Shown here one piece after another: positions 11,348 to 23,242 of a DNA stretch of 34,417 bases (position 1 is the stretch's first letter; each line of letters begins with the position of its first letter). Under the pieces are notes generated by a model. It saw nothing but the letters and a program-made list of their open reading frames with translations, made no database searches and was not told the origin of the DNA. The translations under genes and the position numbers were made by a program. The stretch is taken from assembly GCF_000220395.1 (NCBI RefSeq), contig NW_004085990.1, positions 1 to 34,417 of the forward strand, given 5' to 3'. The stretch comes from Ichthyophthirius multifiliis. Taxonomy: Eukaryota; Ciliophora; Oligohymenophorea; Hymenostomatida.

Positions 11348-12707
11348 TCTATATTTTTATTTATCCTTTATAATTTAAAAATATTATATTTAAGTAATCG
11401 ATTATATATAAAAATATTATAAATTATATATACCATCTAATTCTTTTTCCATCATTCCATTCTCCTTCTTTTTCAGCTCCTTAAGACCCAATATACACTC
11501 CAATTCCGTGTTATCTTCCATTTGCCCATTAACCTTTATAAACTCTTCCTAAAAAATAAAAATAAAAATAATATAATCAAAAATCAAATTTACCATCTGG
11601 CCATTAAAATACACCATAACCATGTTTTTTATCATCTTTATATTCACCTTCATATCTTCTCCCATCTGACCATGTAAAAACTCCTTTTCCTTCCATTTTA
11701 TTACTGACCCAATCTCCGTCATACTTTCTCCCATCTGACCAATCATAGCATCCTATTCCATGTATATTATTCTTATTAAATTCCCCTACATAAGTCGACC
11801 CGTCAGACCAATGGAATTTTCCTTGTCCATGTTTTTTACCATCTACATAATCTCCCTCATATCGAGCCCCATCAGGCCATTCTTCAACCCCCTTTCCGTG
11901 TTATTTATCATTATGCCAGTCACCTTCGTATACAGCACCATCCATGTGTAGATATTTTCCTTTTCCGTTCGCTTTATCTTCTATCCATCGACCAATAAAT
12001 ATATCGCCATCACTATGTATTAGTCTACCTTTTCCTTGTGCCATATCTATTATTTTTATTATTAATTAATAATGTTATTTTTTTTTATTTTATTTTTTGT
12101 TACTATTCCTCCAATAACCCTCATATACAGAACCATCGGACCAATATTATACACCTCTGCCATGCCTTTAGCCGTTTTTCCATTATCCTACATATACAGA
12201 TCCGTTCTCGAATTAATAAGGGCCAAAATTGGGTAAATCATTATCTCCAAATTCATCTTCGTCATAGTCAAAATTACCTATATCTTGTAATGATTTTTTA
12301 ACTTTTTCATTTAAATAGTCGGGGATTTATGTAATAGGCCATGCAATATTAGATTAAGGTTGATGTGTATTTTCTTAAGTGTGATTTATATTATATATAT
12401 TGTTGGGTTTTTGTAAATTCTCATTTATTGTTGAATTAGATTAACGTTTTTCGTTTGTTAGAACTTCTTTTATTGTTTAGGCGTTTGTTAATGATTCGTG
12501 GTTTTTGAAATTTTTATTGTAAGATTGATTTTTTTCTATATAATTATATATTTATATATATATTATATCATATTATATATATTTTGTTGTTTTACCGATT
12601 TAAAATTGCTCTTCTTGGTTATGGTCTTCAAATGGATTTTTGGGGTTTCTTGAGTCGTCTTATATTTAGTCTTTTTAATCAGGCATATTACTACAACAAT
12701 TTCCCAT
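11348..12707 (-). CDS. MORN-repeat protein, acylated N-terminus
   Basis: Five minus-strand exons: 12707-12596, 12535-12104, 12046-11594, 11548-11434 and one base at 11348; 370 residues. It starts MGNCCSNM: Gly2 with Cys4/Cys5 is a classic N-myristoylation plus palmitoylation signal, so the protein probably sits on a membrane. Residues 20-130 are polar and unstructured. From about residue 145 come ten MORN repeats of 23 residues, e.g. [48 protein letters not shown], ending [15 protein letters not shown] arrays form elongated lipid- or protein-binding sheets and are common in ciliate cortical and ciliary proteins. No kinase domain follows. The stop appears to be made by splicing (TG at the donor, A after the acceptor); reading through the donor gives over 60 A/T-encoded residues without a stop, which is unlikely. 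Confidence 0.85.
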
Positions 12708-12799
12708 TTTGTTTTTTTTCTTGCTTTTTTTTTTGTTTTTGTTTTTTTTTCTTATTATTATAATTATTTTTTGCTTATGTTGATTTATTTATTTTCTTG

Positions 12800-12833
<34 letters not shown>

Positions 12834-13201
12834 CTAATATTTTTTGTTTGTTTTTAAATGTTTTTATTTTATATAAATATATATTCTTCTGATTTGATTT
12901 TTTTTTTTTTTTCATGATAATATATATTATAATTTTTTTTTTCATAATTGAATTTATATAATAATATTTGTAGTTAATAAATTTATTTATGTTTTTATTT
13001 TATAAAGTCTATAAAAATTAAATTAAAAAATATATATATATATTTTTTTTTTAATATAAAATATTTTATAAAAAATATTTAAAATAATATAAATCAGAAA
13101 ATCTAAAACAAAATTATTATTTGTTTATTTTCTATCTTTAAATATAAAAATTTATATTTTTTTTTATTTTTATTTTATTTTATTTTTTTTTGTAAAAAAA
13201 T
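12708..13201. promoter_or_regulatory. divergent intergenic region
   Basis: 494 bases between the start of the MORN gene (minus) and the start of the Q/K-rich gene (plus), so promoters for both should lie here. It has long T and A tracts including T15/A15-like runs near 12803-12832. No specific motif can be named. Confidence 0.4.
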
Positions 13202-14352
13202 ATGAACGTTAATTAGTTTAGCAATTAGCCTAATAATAAATAAAATTAAGTTTTTTAAAAAGTAAAATTAACAACCTCAACTGAATAAACAATTCGAAAA
13301 ATAATGAATTAAAATTTAAAATAAATAACTAAGAATTCTAGTTAATTATTAAATTAAAAAAAACAATAAAAATTAAAATAAAAAAATGAAATATAATCTA
13401 TAAATTCAATTGTAAAAAAAAAAATAAAAAAATATATATATATATACTTTTTTTCTTAAATAATAAAAGAAATTAATAAAAAGAAGCTCAGTATGTTTAT
13501 CTTCTGGAATTTCAACAGAAATCACAGACGAGAAATAAAACTAAAAAACTTAAAGAAAAACTATATTAAAGAAAATAGCAAATTATAATATTAAGCCGAT
13601 TTTTTATTTAAAAATTTCGATAAATTAGTAAGTGTAAGATTTGTCAAAGAAAAATAGAATTAAAATATATAAAATTAATAAATATAATAAAATGAATGTG
13701 CAAAATCCTTAGCGAATATATTCTAGAATTTAAAAGGGGAAAAAAAAATTATTATTCGAAAACGAAAAGCTTAGCTTTTTTAGAGGTTAATTAAAAAATC
13801 GAAAAAAATCAATAATAATAATTCGAAGATTTAGAATAATATTTAAAAAAACCTTTAAAAAATAAGGATAAAAACGAATTTATTATGGATTTATCAAGGG
13901 ATTGCTTTTAAAAAATAAAAAATACTTAATACGAAATATATAAAAAAAATAAGAATATTTTAAATTTTATTTAAAAAAAAATAATTAAAAATATTTAATC
14001 TTTTGGTCAAAATAATAATACATTGATTTATTAAAATTAATAAACTGAGAAAATAAATTAATAAAATAAGAGTACATATTAATTTAATTTATAGTAGAAT
14101 AATTCTTTAATTTATAATAATTTTTTTAATTATTTCGCTTTTTATAGGCCTGAATTTGATAAAAGTTAATTTTTGTTAAATAAAAAGGAATCAAATATTG
14201 ATATTTAGGTTTTATTAAAAGATAAAATGTAAAAATATAAACAGTTAAAAATTTAATAATAAATTTAAAATAAATAAACAAATAATTCATTACAAAATAT
14301 ATAAAGTAAAAAGAAAAAAAATATGAATATTAATTAATTAAAAAAATATATA

Positions 14353-14355
<3 letters not shown>
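13202..14355 (+). CDS. Q/K/N-rich protein, unknown function
   Basis: Three exons (13202-13411, 13470-13627, 13713-14355), 336 residues. The second donor is GTAAGT, the best-looking in the window, and its acceptor CCTTAG; together they join three different open frames into one of exact length. The protein runs MNVNQFSNQPNNKQNQ, then SSVCLSSGISTEITDEK, EYILEFKRGKKNYYSK, QQQQFEDLEQYLKKPL, EFIMDLSRDCFQKIKN and NYFAFYRPEFDKSQFLL, ending in a basic Gln/Lys coil. No domain, signal peptide or membrane span is recognised. The mix of polar helices and basic patches suggests a cytoskeletal or nucleic-acid-associated scaffold, but that is weak inference. Confidence 0.62.
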
Positions 14356-14401
<46 letters not shown>

Positions 14402-14412
14402 TATATATACAT
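14356..14412. repeat. TA repeat between convergent genes
   Basis: Tandem TA tract directly after the TGA of the upstream gene and before the 3' end of the convergent MGQCC gene. Confidence 0.85.
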
Positions 14413-14524
14413 ATATATAATTTTTTTTGTTATTTAATATAAAATATAGTGTTATATTAAAAAATAAAAATAAAAAAAAACATATAATATATAAATTATT
14501 TTATTTGTTTTAAAAGAAAAAAGA

Positions 14525-15625
14525 TCATTTTTTCTTTTTCTTTTAAAAAGTTGATTCTTTAAATTTGACTTTTTTATTATTTTTAGATTATTAACTATTA
14601 ATATCTGAACTACAATTACTCTCGGATCTTTTTTTAATGATAGATTTTGGCTTATCTTAACTTATTTATGAATTATTAAGCTTTTCGTTTTCTTTTTTTA
14701 ATTTCTAGGTGACTAAATACTTTTATTATTATTAATATTTTATTATTTATTAGAAAGGGCAAGTGCATTTTATTATTTATCTTTTAAAAAGTTATTTTCA
14801 GTATTTTTTATTTAATTTTTTTTCGATTAGTCTTAGTTGTTATTTTTTAATTATTATATATTACTATTTGCTTATTATTTTGCTATTTTTTCGGCTTCGG
14901 CTTTTTATTATTCAAGCTTTTCCATTTCGGCTTTTTATTATTCAAGCTTTTCCTTTATTTCCTATTCTTGTTATTGTAAAAGAACTTATTCTTAAGTTAA
15001 TTTTTATTCTTATTCTTCTAATTATTTTTATTCGAGTTCTATTTTGACGATTTCTTCGGATTTTTATTCCTATTATATTAATTCTTGCTTGTTTTATAAA
15101 AAACTCATTTATGTATAGAATAGAAGACATGATTTTCTTTTTATTTATTCGGATGTAATCTTATTTTGACCAATTTATAATTAAGTTGCTATTAATTATT
15201 ATTACATTGTCTATAATTATGTTTGGCATTATTATATGTTTTTATCTTTTTCTTCTTCTATATTATTACTTTATTGACTTAATATTAATTATATTTCTTC
15301 CTTTTTTTTTAAAAAAAAAAAATTAATTATTTTTGTTTATATATATATATATATAAAATACATTTGATAAATCATATTACTTTTCATTTTCTATAACGTC
15401 TATATTAGAACAATGTATTTTTATTTAATCTTAATTTGATAAGTAGGTATTACCTTGATCAGAAGGAGATAATTATTATGATTGATTCATTGACTAATTT
15501 TAGTCTGTTTTAAATTATTCTGTATGTAATTTCTCAACGCATTCTTATATATTAATAGAATCTTAATCAATATTTATTGTTTTCTTTATGTCTTAATTAT
15601 TTACATAACCACAACATTATCCCAT
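14525..15625 (-). CDS. coiled-coil protein, acylated N-terminus
   Basis: Three minus-strand exons (15625-15362, 15300-14721, 14691-14525), 336 residues. Starts MGQCCGYVNN: Gly2 plus Cys4/Cys5 again fits myristoylation and palmitoylation. After a polar first 90 residues comes a long Glu/Gln coiled coil (QKQLEEQEQKLTQEQVLLQQ) with a ten-residue repeat, KLEQQKAEME/KLEQQKAEAE, then a Q/N-rich linker and a Ser-rich basic tail (KRSESNCSSDINSQQ; KVKFKESTFQKKKKK). Introns are 61 and 29 bases. The 29-base intron (GTATTT...AAAAG) is inferred because the upstream and downstream frames differ and this removal restores both; the acceptor 'aaaaaag' matches others in the window. No known family named; a membrane-tethered coiled-coil scaffold is the likely type. 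Confidence 0.62.
14898..14953 (-). repeat. direct repeat, 26 bp x 2, 30-bp period
   Basis: Two identical 26-base copies (14898-14923, 14928-14953) within the MGQCC coiled-coil gene, coding the duplicated decapeptide KLEQQKAE(M/A)E. Perfect identity at DNA level points to a recent duplication. Confidence 0.85.
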
Positions 15626-15725
15626 TTTTTAAATTACTAAAAAAATGAATATTTATAAAAATATATTATATATATACAAAAAAATAGTCTGTTAAATTTT
15701 ATTTTACAAATTTAAAAAAATAAAA

Positions 15726-15825
15726 AGTATATATAGATATATATATAGATATATATATAGATATATATATATAGATATATATATATTATATATATATATT
15801 TTTATATATATATATATATATATAT
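15726..15825. repeat. TA-rich repeat with GATA units
   Basis: Repeats of 'tatatagata' at roughly 12-base spacing (15728-15780) passing into plain TA. Lies between the MGQCC gene's 5' end and the next gene's 3' end. Confidence 0.8.
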
Positions 15826-15833
15826 GTATTTTT

Positions 15834-16689
15834 TCATTTATATATATCTTCTAGTTCTCCGTATTATTCTAAATCTGAAATTATATTTATAATTTAATTA
15901 TTTTAGATTGTTTTTTTAGCTAATTTTAATGTTTTTTCTTTATTAAATTAATTTAATTCATCTATTTCATTGTTTTCCATTAAATTAAAATATTAAACCT
16001 TTTTTTAGAAAAAAAAATTAATTTAATTATAAGTAAATTTAAAATACTTCTTCAATTAAAATATCATCTATAAATTTATCGAAAATTTCATGAAAATTCT
16101 CATTGTAAAAATTTATAAGGTTAAATGCAATTTTATTAATTATTTTTTTGTTTTTACATTCATTGGTAGGTTATTTAATTATATTTTGATTATTTATTTA
16201 TTATATTTCTTTATTTAAATTTTTTAGCCAGTCTTTTTAGATTTATATTAATTGATAATCTTCATTTTCTTTCCTTTTTTCAATGACTGAGTATAAAATA
16301 AAATCACCTTCTTTAAATTTTTAACATTTAGAGTATTTTATATCGTCTAAAATTTATTGATCTTCATCTATATAAGCTTTATAAAGAAAATCTTTAAGTT
16401 TCAAATCTTTATTATGAGTTTATTTAATTAATATAGAGTCAAATTTATCACTTTATAAGTATTTTTTTTCATTAAGTAATATTTTTTTTTGTATATTATA
16501 TTCAAATAGTAAATTAGATAAATATGCTGATTAGATTCTAGATTAGTTTGGTTAAGATTTTATTTAAGATTAGATTTTAGATAAATGTGAAGTTTTGGAT
16601 TTGTAATATTCTAAAGGATTAATTTTAATGTTTTTTTAGGTATTCTAAATATCATTTATTTCTTAAAATGTAAATAATATAGAATTCAT
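15834..16689 (-). CDS. unrecognised polar protein
   Basis: Two minus-strand exons (16689-16048, 15998-15834), 268 residues; the 49-base intron is GTATTT...AAAAAG. It begins MNSILFTFQEINDIQ, then a Ser-rich stretch with repeated S-x-x-S-K/Q (YYKSKTSHLSKIQSQ), an acidic helical middle (YKAYIDEDQQILDDIKY; KFKEGDFILYSVIEKRKEN; DWLKNLNKEIQQI), and a C-terminal part (NFHEIFDKFIDDIL, then NEIDELNQF and ISDLEQYGELEDIYK). No signal peptide or membrane span. Exon 2 codons (GAA, GAT, GGA) support the splice: without it the frame ends within 25 low-complexity residues. It diverges from IFT46, 91 bases away, so a shared promoter and a ciliary role are possible but unproven. Confidence 0.65.
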
Positions 16690-16780
16690 ATTTTTATAAA
16701 TATTAAAAAAAAATTAATTTAAAATAAATAAATATATTAATTAATTTATCTTTTATATTTATATAAAAAAATATTAATAA
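16690..16780. promoter_or_regulatory. compact divergent promoter region
   Basis: Only 91 bases separate the start codons of the minus-strand unknown gene and IFT46, so both upstream regions must share this DNA. It is A/T-only apart from a single C; no motif named. Confidence 0.45.
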
Positions 16781-17526
16781 ATGATTCAATCTGAAACTGT
16801 AAAAAAAAATATATTAATAATTTTTGAATAAATAATAAAAGAAGGCAAAATCGAAAATTTCAAAAATAGAAAACTAACATATAGACGAAGCTGTAAATTT
16901 AGATTCTGAGGGTTAATATTTTTTTTTCTATTTTTTTTATTTTTTTTTAATATTTATATTTTATTACTTAGTATATATTTTTATATTTGTATATTTATAT
17001 ATTTAAATATATATAATATTAAAAAAATATAAGATGTATAATCACATGATTAGCCATAAATTTTATAATACCTTCTGATTATGATAATTTAGATGTTAAT
17101 AATGAATGTAAAAAATTATTTAAAAATATAAACCTATTAATATGTAATTATAATCTAAATTAAGACCTTTTATTCCTGATTATTATACAGCAGTAGGAAA
17201 AGTTGATGCTTTTTTAAAAATGGCAAGACCTGATTAATAAGATGAAATTTACTATGAAAAATTATTAATATATGCATATATGTATTTATATAGGATGAAA
17301 TTGATTTAAATTAATCAAATAGACCTGTAATAGATTAAATGTATAAAGAATTAGTTAAAAAGAAGAAGGGTAATAAAAATATAACAATACATAGTATAGA
17401 AAATGCAGAAAAGAATTAAAATGATTTATAATAATGGATTAATATAGATTTAGTTAGAAAAAAAAAAGCAACCTCTAAGTGTTTCATATACAAAATAAAT
17501 GCCGGTAATAAATAATTTAATGTAAG

Positions 17527-17611
<85 letters not shown>

Positions 17612-17945
17612 TGTTATTTTTTTTTAGATATTGCCTTAAGAAATTTATGATGCAATTTCTAATATTTAAATTCAAAACGAAGTATTAGATTTCAATTTAT
17701 ATGATTATAGTAAATTGACTTGTATCATTTTAGATTTTCCAGTACATAATACTAACAATAATACTTATATTATATAAAGTTTGCATGTTTTATTTACATT
17801 ATATTCCGAATTTAAAGCCATTTAACATTTTTACTAAAATAATAATTAGTTGTTTTATGAATAAAATTAAATTTAAATAAATTCATAATATAAAATATTT
17901 TATATAATTTATTTATCTTTATTTAAGAAATAAATATATTTTTGA
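16781..17945 (+). CDS. IFT46: intraflagellar transport protein IFT46
   Basis: IFT46 belongs to IFT complex B, which carries outer-arm dynein and other cargo into cilia. Conserved blocks: HIDEAVNLDSEG, PSDYDNLDVNNECKKLFK, QSKLRPFIPDYYTAVGKVDA, FLKMARPD, ITIHSIENAEKN, and the C-terminal SLHVLFTLYSEFKAIQHF. Exons read 16781-16798, 16842-16911, 17054-17273, 17294-17521, 17628-17945, about 284 residues. Intron 17274-17293 would be GC-AG and only 20 bases; removing it joins the family's 'LDE...NQS' block in frame. The last intron (GTAAGA, 106 bases) is a TA repeat. Between LFKN and YKPINM (about 17120-17130) one frame correction is needed, and two or three expected residues are missing, as if about ten bases around 'aaatata' were lost; this may be an assembly collapse or a real lesion. 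Standard codon reading would destroy the gene. Confidence 0.88.
17533..17608. repeat. TA repeat in IFT46 intron
   Basis: About 38 TA units, nearly the whole last intron of IFT46. Confidence 0.9.
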
Positions 17946-18026
17946 TTTAATTTGTTTTTTTATTTTTTTTTAAAAAAAAAATAAAAATTATATTTAAAAT
18001 AATTTTTTTTTAAAAAAAAATTGAAA

Positions 18027-18403
18027 ATGTTAAATAAACCTGAAAACAATAATCAATAAATTGAAATGTCTTCTTAATAAGTTCCTCAAAAAAACTAGGA
18101 AAAAAAAAAAGACTATGAAAACGAATAATAAATTTAAAATTTAAATAGTGAACTTTAATAATATAACTCATTATTATATATGCCTAAAAGTGATTTTTTT
18201 TCTGATATAGATAGATAGGCAGCTTATGAAGATATATCTTCTTTATTAAGAACTGTTGGTTTTTTAGGTTTAAGTCGAATAAACATGAGTGATATAGATT
18301 ATCATATTATAAGTAAAAGAAAAAATAAGATATAATAGAATATATATATTATAATATTTATATAAATACATTTATATTTATATATATATATATATTTATA
18401 TAT

Positions 18404-18438
<35 letters not shown>

Positions 18439-21400
18439 TATATAGTGAGAAAGGCTTAAATAGAAGGAAGAGAAGAAGTTTTAAATTAAAATGGAAATTA
18501 AGAAAATGAAAGAACTTAAGTTAAATTATTTTAAGTGAATATGTTAGTAATTTTTTTATAAAAAGGTATATATTTATATATAATTTAGAAAAAAGATGGT
18601 TTATATATAACTTCCGATAGCTAATAATTATTTTTATTAGAAGAATAAAGGCAAAAGCAACGTATGATGAATAACGATCGTTATTTATGTAATTTTTTCA
18701 AAACAAATGGCGATTTAGTAATCGATTAGGAATTTTATGAAAATAAAATATCAAAAATAAGGATTATTTCGTTTCATTAAAACCTATCTTTAGCAACTAA
18801 AAGGAGAACAGCAGTAATGTGTGAAAGACTAAATTAAAATAAACATATTCCATACCGTTTGAGGGTGTATATAGGGAAAATTGTACTTACAAAACACTTT
18901 AGGATGATTAAGGAAGATTTATAAATGCAGGAATTAAAAGAATTGATTAAAAAATATAAAGATAGATGCGATTTGGCACTTATACCAGTTTTGGATAAGT
19001 CTATTAAATTAATCGAATAGGAAATTGCTGAATTCGAGTGCTAGATTAATAGATAGCCTTTGAAGGAAATCGCTATATTGAAAAACGAGAGAAATAATTT
19101 GTGTAAATTAGTTTAGGATGAGGCGAATTTACTGAAAGATTTAATGTTTGAAATCATTGAAAAATGGAAGTAAATTTAAGCCACAAGAATTGCAACTAAA
19201 ATGAATTGTTCTCCATTTAGGTTATATGCAAGATAGTATAGAAATAATGAGAATGGAAACGAACTAGAACTCGGGCTGGGGAAAGAGGCTATTATGGAAG
19301 ATAAGGACGTGGATGGGATTGAGTAGAAGAGGAGGAAATAAATAAGAAAAGATAAAATTTTTGTCGAATTAGTGGTAAATGGGTAGGTAGTAACGAGAAG
19401 TAAGAGCTGCTTTGTAGAATGGCCGTCTTATGAGGTCAAGATTATGGAACAATTCTATATATTGGTGTTTACTAGACCTTCTTCAATGCAGTTAAGGGTG
19501 ATTTAAGATGGGATTCTGGAAAAAATTATAGATGTTATCGAAGTGGAGATTCCAGGGGACAAAAGTAGGAGTATTACGGCGAGTGCGTAGATCATTAAAG
19601 AATATGAGTTTTGTTTTGGGGCAAATTAGAGGAAGATTTTTAGGGCAGTTTAAATTGAAAATGAGAAAAAAAAACTGCTTTTGAAAAGTAAGGAGAAGTT
19701 AACATAAATTTAGGGGAAAAAAGAAGAGAATAAAAAAAAAGACGAAAATAATGAGAATAAAAAGGAGGAATAAGAAGAAGTAAATAAAAAAGAAAATTTA
19801 AATATAGACTTATTAAATCCTTAAGAATTAGAGGAATTACGAAAAGAAGAAGAGAAGAAAATCCTATAAATGAAAATCGAAGAATTAAACAAATAAGAAG
19901 AAGAAGCGAAAGAAAAAGCGCTTTATAAGGGAAGAATTAGTATTCTGAGTGAATGGACTGGTCAAGGAGATAGAATGCCACCTTAAAATATAGATAATTT
20001 TGGCAAAGGAGGAGGTTTAGAAGATCAAAGTGAAAATGATAACCCATAAAATATAGTAAAAAAAATATAAATTGACAACGGGGAGGAAGAAGGATTCCAT
20101 TTTGATGTAAATGACCCTAGAAACGAATTATAAATAGAATAATTAAGACAATTAAGATATAGGGATTAAAGAACGAAAGTTGAGAGAGACTTATATTTGC
20201 CGTTTGCTCATATAATGAGTTTAAGGTAAAGACTAATTAAGTGTAGTTTGATTAATCCTGATGTGGGTAATATACCGATTTTCGAAGAAGAGATTTTTAA
20301 TAGTGAAGATCTAATGAAGGTTATAGAAGATACGGAAAAGGGAATATTTTTAAATGAGGAAAATATGGAAGAATTAAACAGGATTGAGAAAAAAGGGAGG
20401 TTTTTGGAAGATGTAGCTATTAGTCACAAAGAAGTCTTCGATGCGCAAAAAAAGGAAACTAAGAAAAGAATCGAAAATATAAAGAGGATTTTATTACAAA
20501 GATAGAATTTTGCAAAAGTAAAGAAATAAAATAACTAGTTTGGAGCACCTTTGGTATTAAAAAATGTTGTCAATGAATATAGAATCGATGAAAATGAAAT
20601 TATACTCTTTGAACTTATTAAATAATGCTTTACTTAATAAAGAAAATTATAACCAAAGAAAAAAAAGGAAGAGAAAATTAGACTGGTTGATATTTAGGAT
20701 AACATTAGTATTTTTATACACGTAAATATATATATTTATTAATTTTTTATTTATATGTGCATTATTTTAGATCTCACATGGTACTAATGTACCTATGAGA
20801 GATGATTCAGTTAGTAAAGCCTAATTTAATAATTTAGTAGCTAATAGATAAATGAAATTATTAAATAATATAGGATTTTAAGCTGTTTTTATGTAAAATA
20901 TGTAAGGAAATATGCCTATGAATATGATGGGAAATATGCCTATGAGTATGATGGGAAACATGCCAATGATGGGAAATATGAATATGATGCCTTAATAAAC
21001 AATTATGGATTAAAAATAAGGAAATTAACGTATTATTTTTTATATAAAAGAAAATATTAAAAAAATAAGTAAAATAAATAAAACCAATTGATTTTAAGAA
21101 TATAAATGAATTAGAAAGAGTAAATTCTTATGTATAAATAAAGCTGATATTCGAAAAATAAGAATAAATAGTTTGCTCTAAGCCTTTTGAAGGTAATAAT
21201 CCAGATTGGAGTTCTGAAAGACAATTATTAATATAATAATTATAAAACCGAAAAATTTCAGTTTACGAAATAAATAATTAATAAAATAGGCTTTTAGTAA
21301 GTCTTTTTGACTTAAAAATAACTAAAAAAAAAAGCAAGACTAAACTAGGAAAAGAGACTAAAATAACGCACTCCTTTTATTTAGGACATATATGTATTCC

Positions 21401-22240
21401 TCTATTTACTCTTTTTTCGAATTAAAAGTTAAATGCAACTTTTAGAGTCAATAGACCTATTATTATATTAGGATATTATACTGATATTAATAATTTATTA
21501 GGTTTTGACTCTGAATATGATCCATAAAATACTCTATAGGCACCCCCATAGCCTTTAAATTAGGAAAGTAAAATTAGAATTGACCCTTAGATTCCTACTA
21601 CCCTTAATATGTCGATTAATATAGAGCCTTTCGTAGAAATTTCCCAAGAAAATGATTAATAGTTTTACGGCGAAAATCAAGATAGTAGGCTTCAATATAT
21701 AGCGAATATATGGTTTGCGAATATAAAAAAAAAACCCATATTAGCTAAAAGACACATTAAATTATTCGGAAACGATATAGAATAGAACTCCTTTTTCCTC
21801 CCTAGATATATATCTAGACTAAAACCACCTAATATATTTGTAGATGGGATAAATGAGGCGAGAGATATAAGAAAGGACCCACATGCAATAGAAAAAGTTG
21901 CGAGATTTGTAAGTTTAATACCGTTTAAAAATGATACTGACCATTTTAAAGATATTCCTGATATACATTGTGATTCGTAGTAGTTTTTAGATTTAAAAGG
22001 AGGAGATTTCGAAGAACATGCTTTTTTACTTTGCAATTATTTCAACTACATAGACTTTTATTCAGGAAGGGAACATATTAAATCATATGTATTGTTAGGA
22101 CATGCGATTCCTGAAGGATAGACTTTCTATACATTAAGAAGAGATACTAAAACTAATAAAGTATAAACTATACATATATATATATATATACATATATTAT
22201 ATACATATATATATATACATATATATATATACATATATAC

Positions 22241-22273
<33 letters not shown>

Positions 22274-22847
22274 CATATATATTTTTAGGTAGAAATATGG
22301 AATCCATCTACAGGTGAACCTTATGTTATGACTACGGAAATTGTAGGAACTTAGTTTTTATGTTGTACTATAGGAAAAAAGAAATAGTCTGTAATATCTA
22401 AATATGATAAAGCTTGTCCATTATATGATGTCGGGTGTTTAATTGATGGATAAAATGTATATGTAAATATTTAAAATAGTGGAAGTCCAGGACAGATTGA
22501 TTGGAAAGTTGAAGATGTGAAGTTTTGGTAACCTTTTTTGAGCAAAGTTTAATATGATTCGATTTTCGGCGAAAATGGAATAGAACCTTAACATAAAAAT
22601 GAAGATAGTCTTATTTATGAAGATACACCTATAGAACCTGTTTAGAGATTAGAAAAAACTATTTAGAGTTATTTAGAAAATAGGATTATTGAAAGTAGAT
22701 ATAAAGAAGTTAATTATAATGCAGAGCATACTTCTTTTACATAAAAACATGATTTCTATATTAGAGATAATTTATTATAGTGGTTAGAATAAATGAAATA
22801 TAAATGTAGATTGTCGGGATTAGGGGTATTTATATATAAATATATAA

Positions 22848-22879
<32 letters not shown>

Positions 22880-23206
22880 ATATATTTATATATATTTAAA
22901 TATATATTCTAGTCTGATTTATCTGAAAATTAAAATGGATATTAAGAAAAATATTAAAATGCTAAAATTACATTGGAAAAAATATAAGGCGAGTTAGATG
23001 AATATATTAGAAGTGGAGAAAACCTATATGGATTTCCATTAAATCTGTCGTTTACTTCAGTGGATAAGGTTTGGGATGAATTAAAGCATACAGGAATTCA
23101 TGAAATTTTAGCTAGTGATATGAAATACATTTGTAGTGTTAAATGCTATTCTTATCCGAATTTTATAATTTCGGTGTGGGTTTTTGTAGGAATTGTATAT
23201 TCATGA
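18027..23206 (+). CDS. CC2D2A: CC2D2A, ciliary transition-zone protein
   Basis: Seven exons (18027-18312, 18446-18546, 18589-20721, 20771-21029, 21070-22160, 22289-22825, 22913-23206); 1566 residues, close to the animal protein's roughly 1600. CC2D2A (MKS6) is a core MKS-module protein linking the transition zone to the membrane. Order: charged N-terminus; CC2D2A N-terminal C2 region (about 215-460: [29 protein letters not shown]); Glu/Lys coiled coil (about 490-575); [20 protein letters not shown] (about 664); C2 domain from [16 protein letters not shown] (about 838) interrupted by a Met/Gly repeat; then [11 protein letters not shown], the transglutaminase-like region [20 protein letters not shown] with [11 protein letters not shown] and [45 protein letters not shown] and a conserved end [17 protein letters not shown]. 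The transglutaminase-like fold in this family is held to be inactive. Exon lengths give an exact frame throughout. Start: first ATG after A/T-only DNA, 81 bases after IFT46. Confidence 0.93.
18401..18440. repeat. TTTA tetranucleotide repeat in intron
   Basis: About nine TTTA units inside the first intron of CC2D2A. Confidence 0.85.
20906..20992 (+). repeat. Met/Gly coding repeat in CC2D2A C2 domain
   Basis: Units of 24, 24, 18 and 21 bases code [22 protein letters not shown] and GNMNMMP. It sits in the loop after the first C2 strands and just before a 40-base intron. Confidence 0.88.
22170..22282. repeat. TA/CATATA repeat in CC2D2A intron
   Basis: Runs of TA punctuated by C every 10-16 bases ('acatatatatata'), filling the 128-base intron 22161-22288. 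Confidence 0.85.
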
Positions 23207-23242
23207 TATATAGATATATATATATATATATATTACAAAAAA

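Noticed and set aside
11549-12301. Several short ORFs on both strands around the MORN gene
   Set aside because: Shadows of the MORN gene in wrong frames or the wrong strand.
14763-15130. Two short ORFs, one on each strand
   Set aside because: Both are shadows of the MGQCC coiled-coil gene.
21692-22036. Minus-strand ORF of 114 codons
   Set aside because: Antisense to the conserved C-terminal half of CC2D2A.
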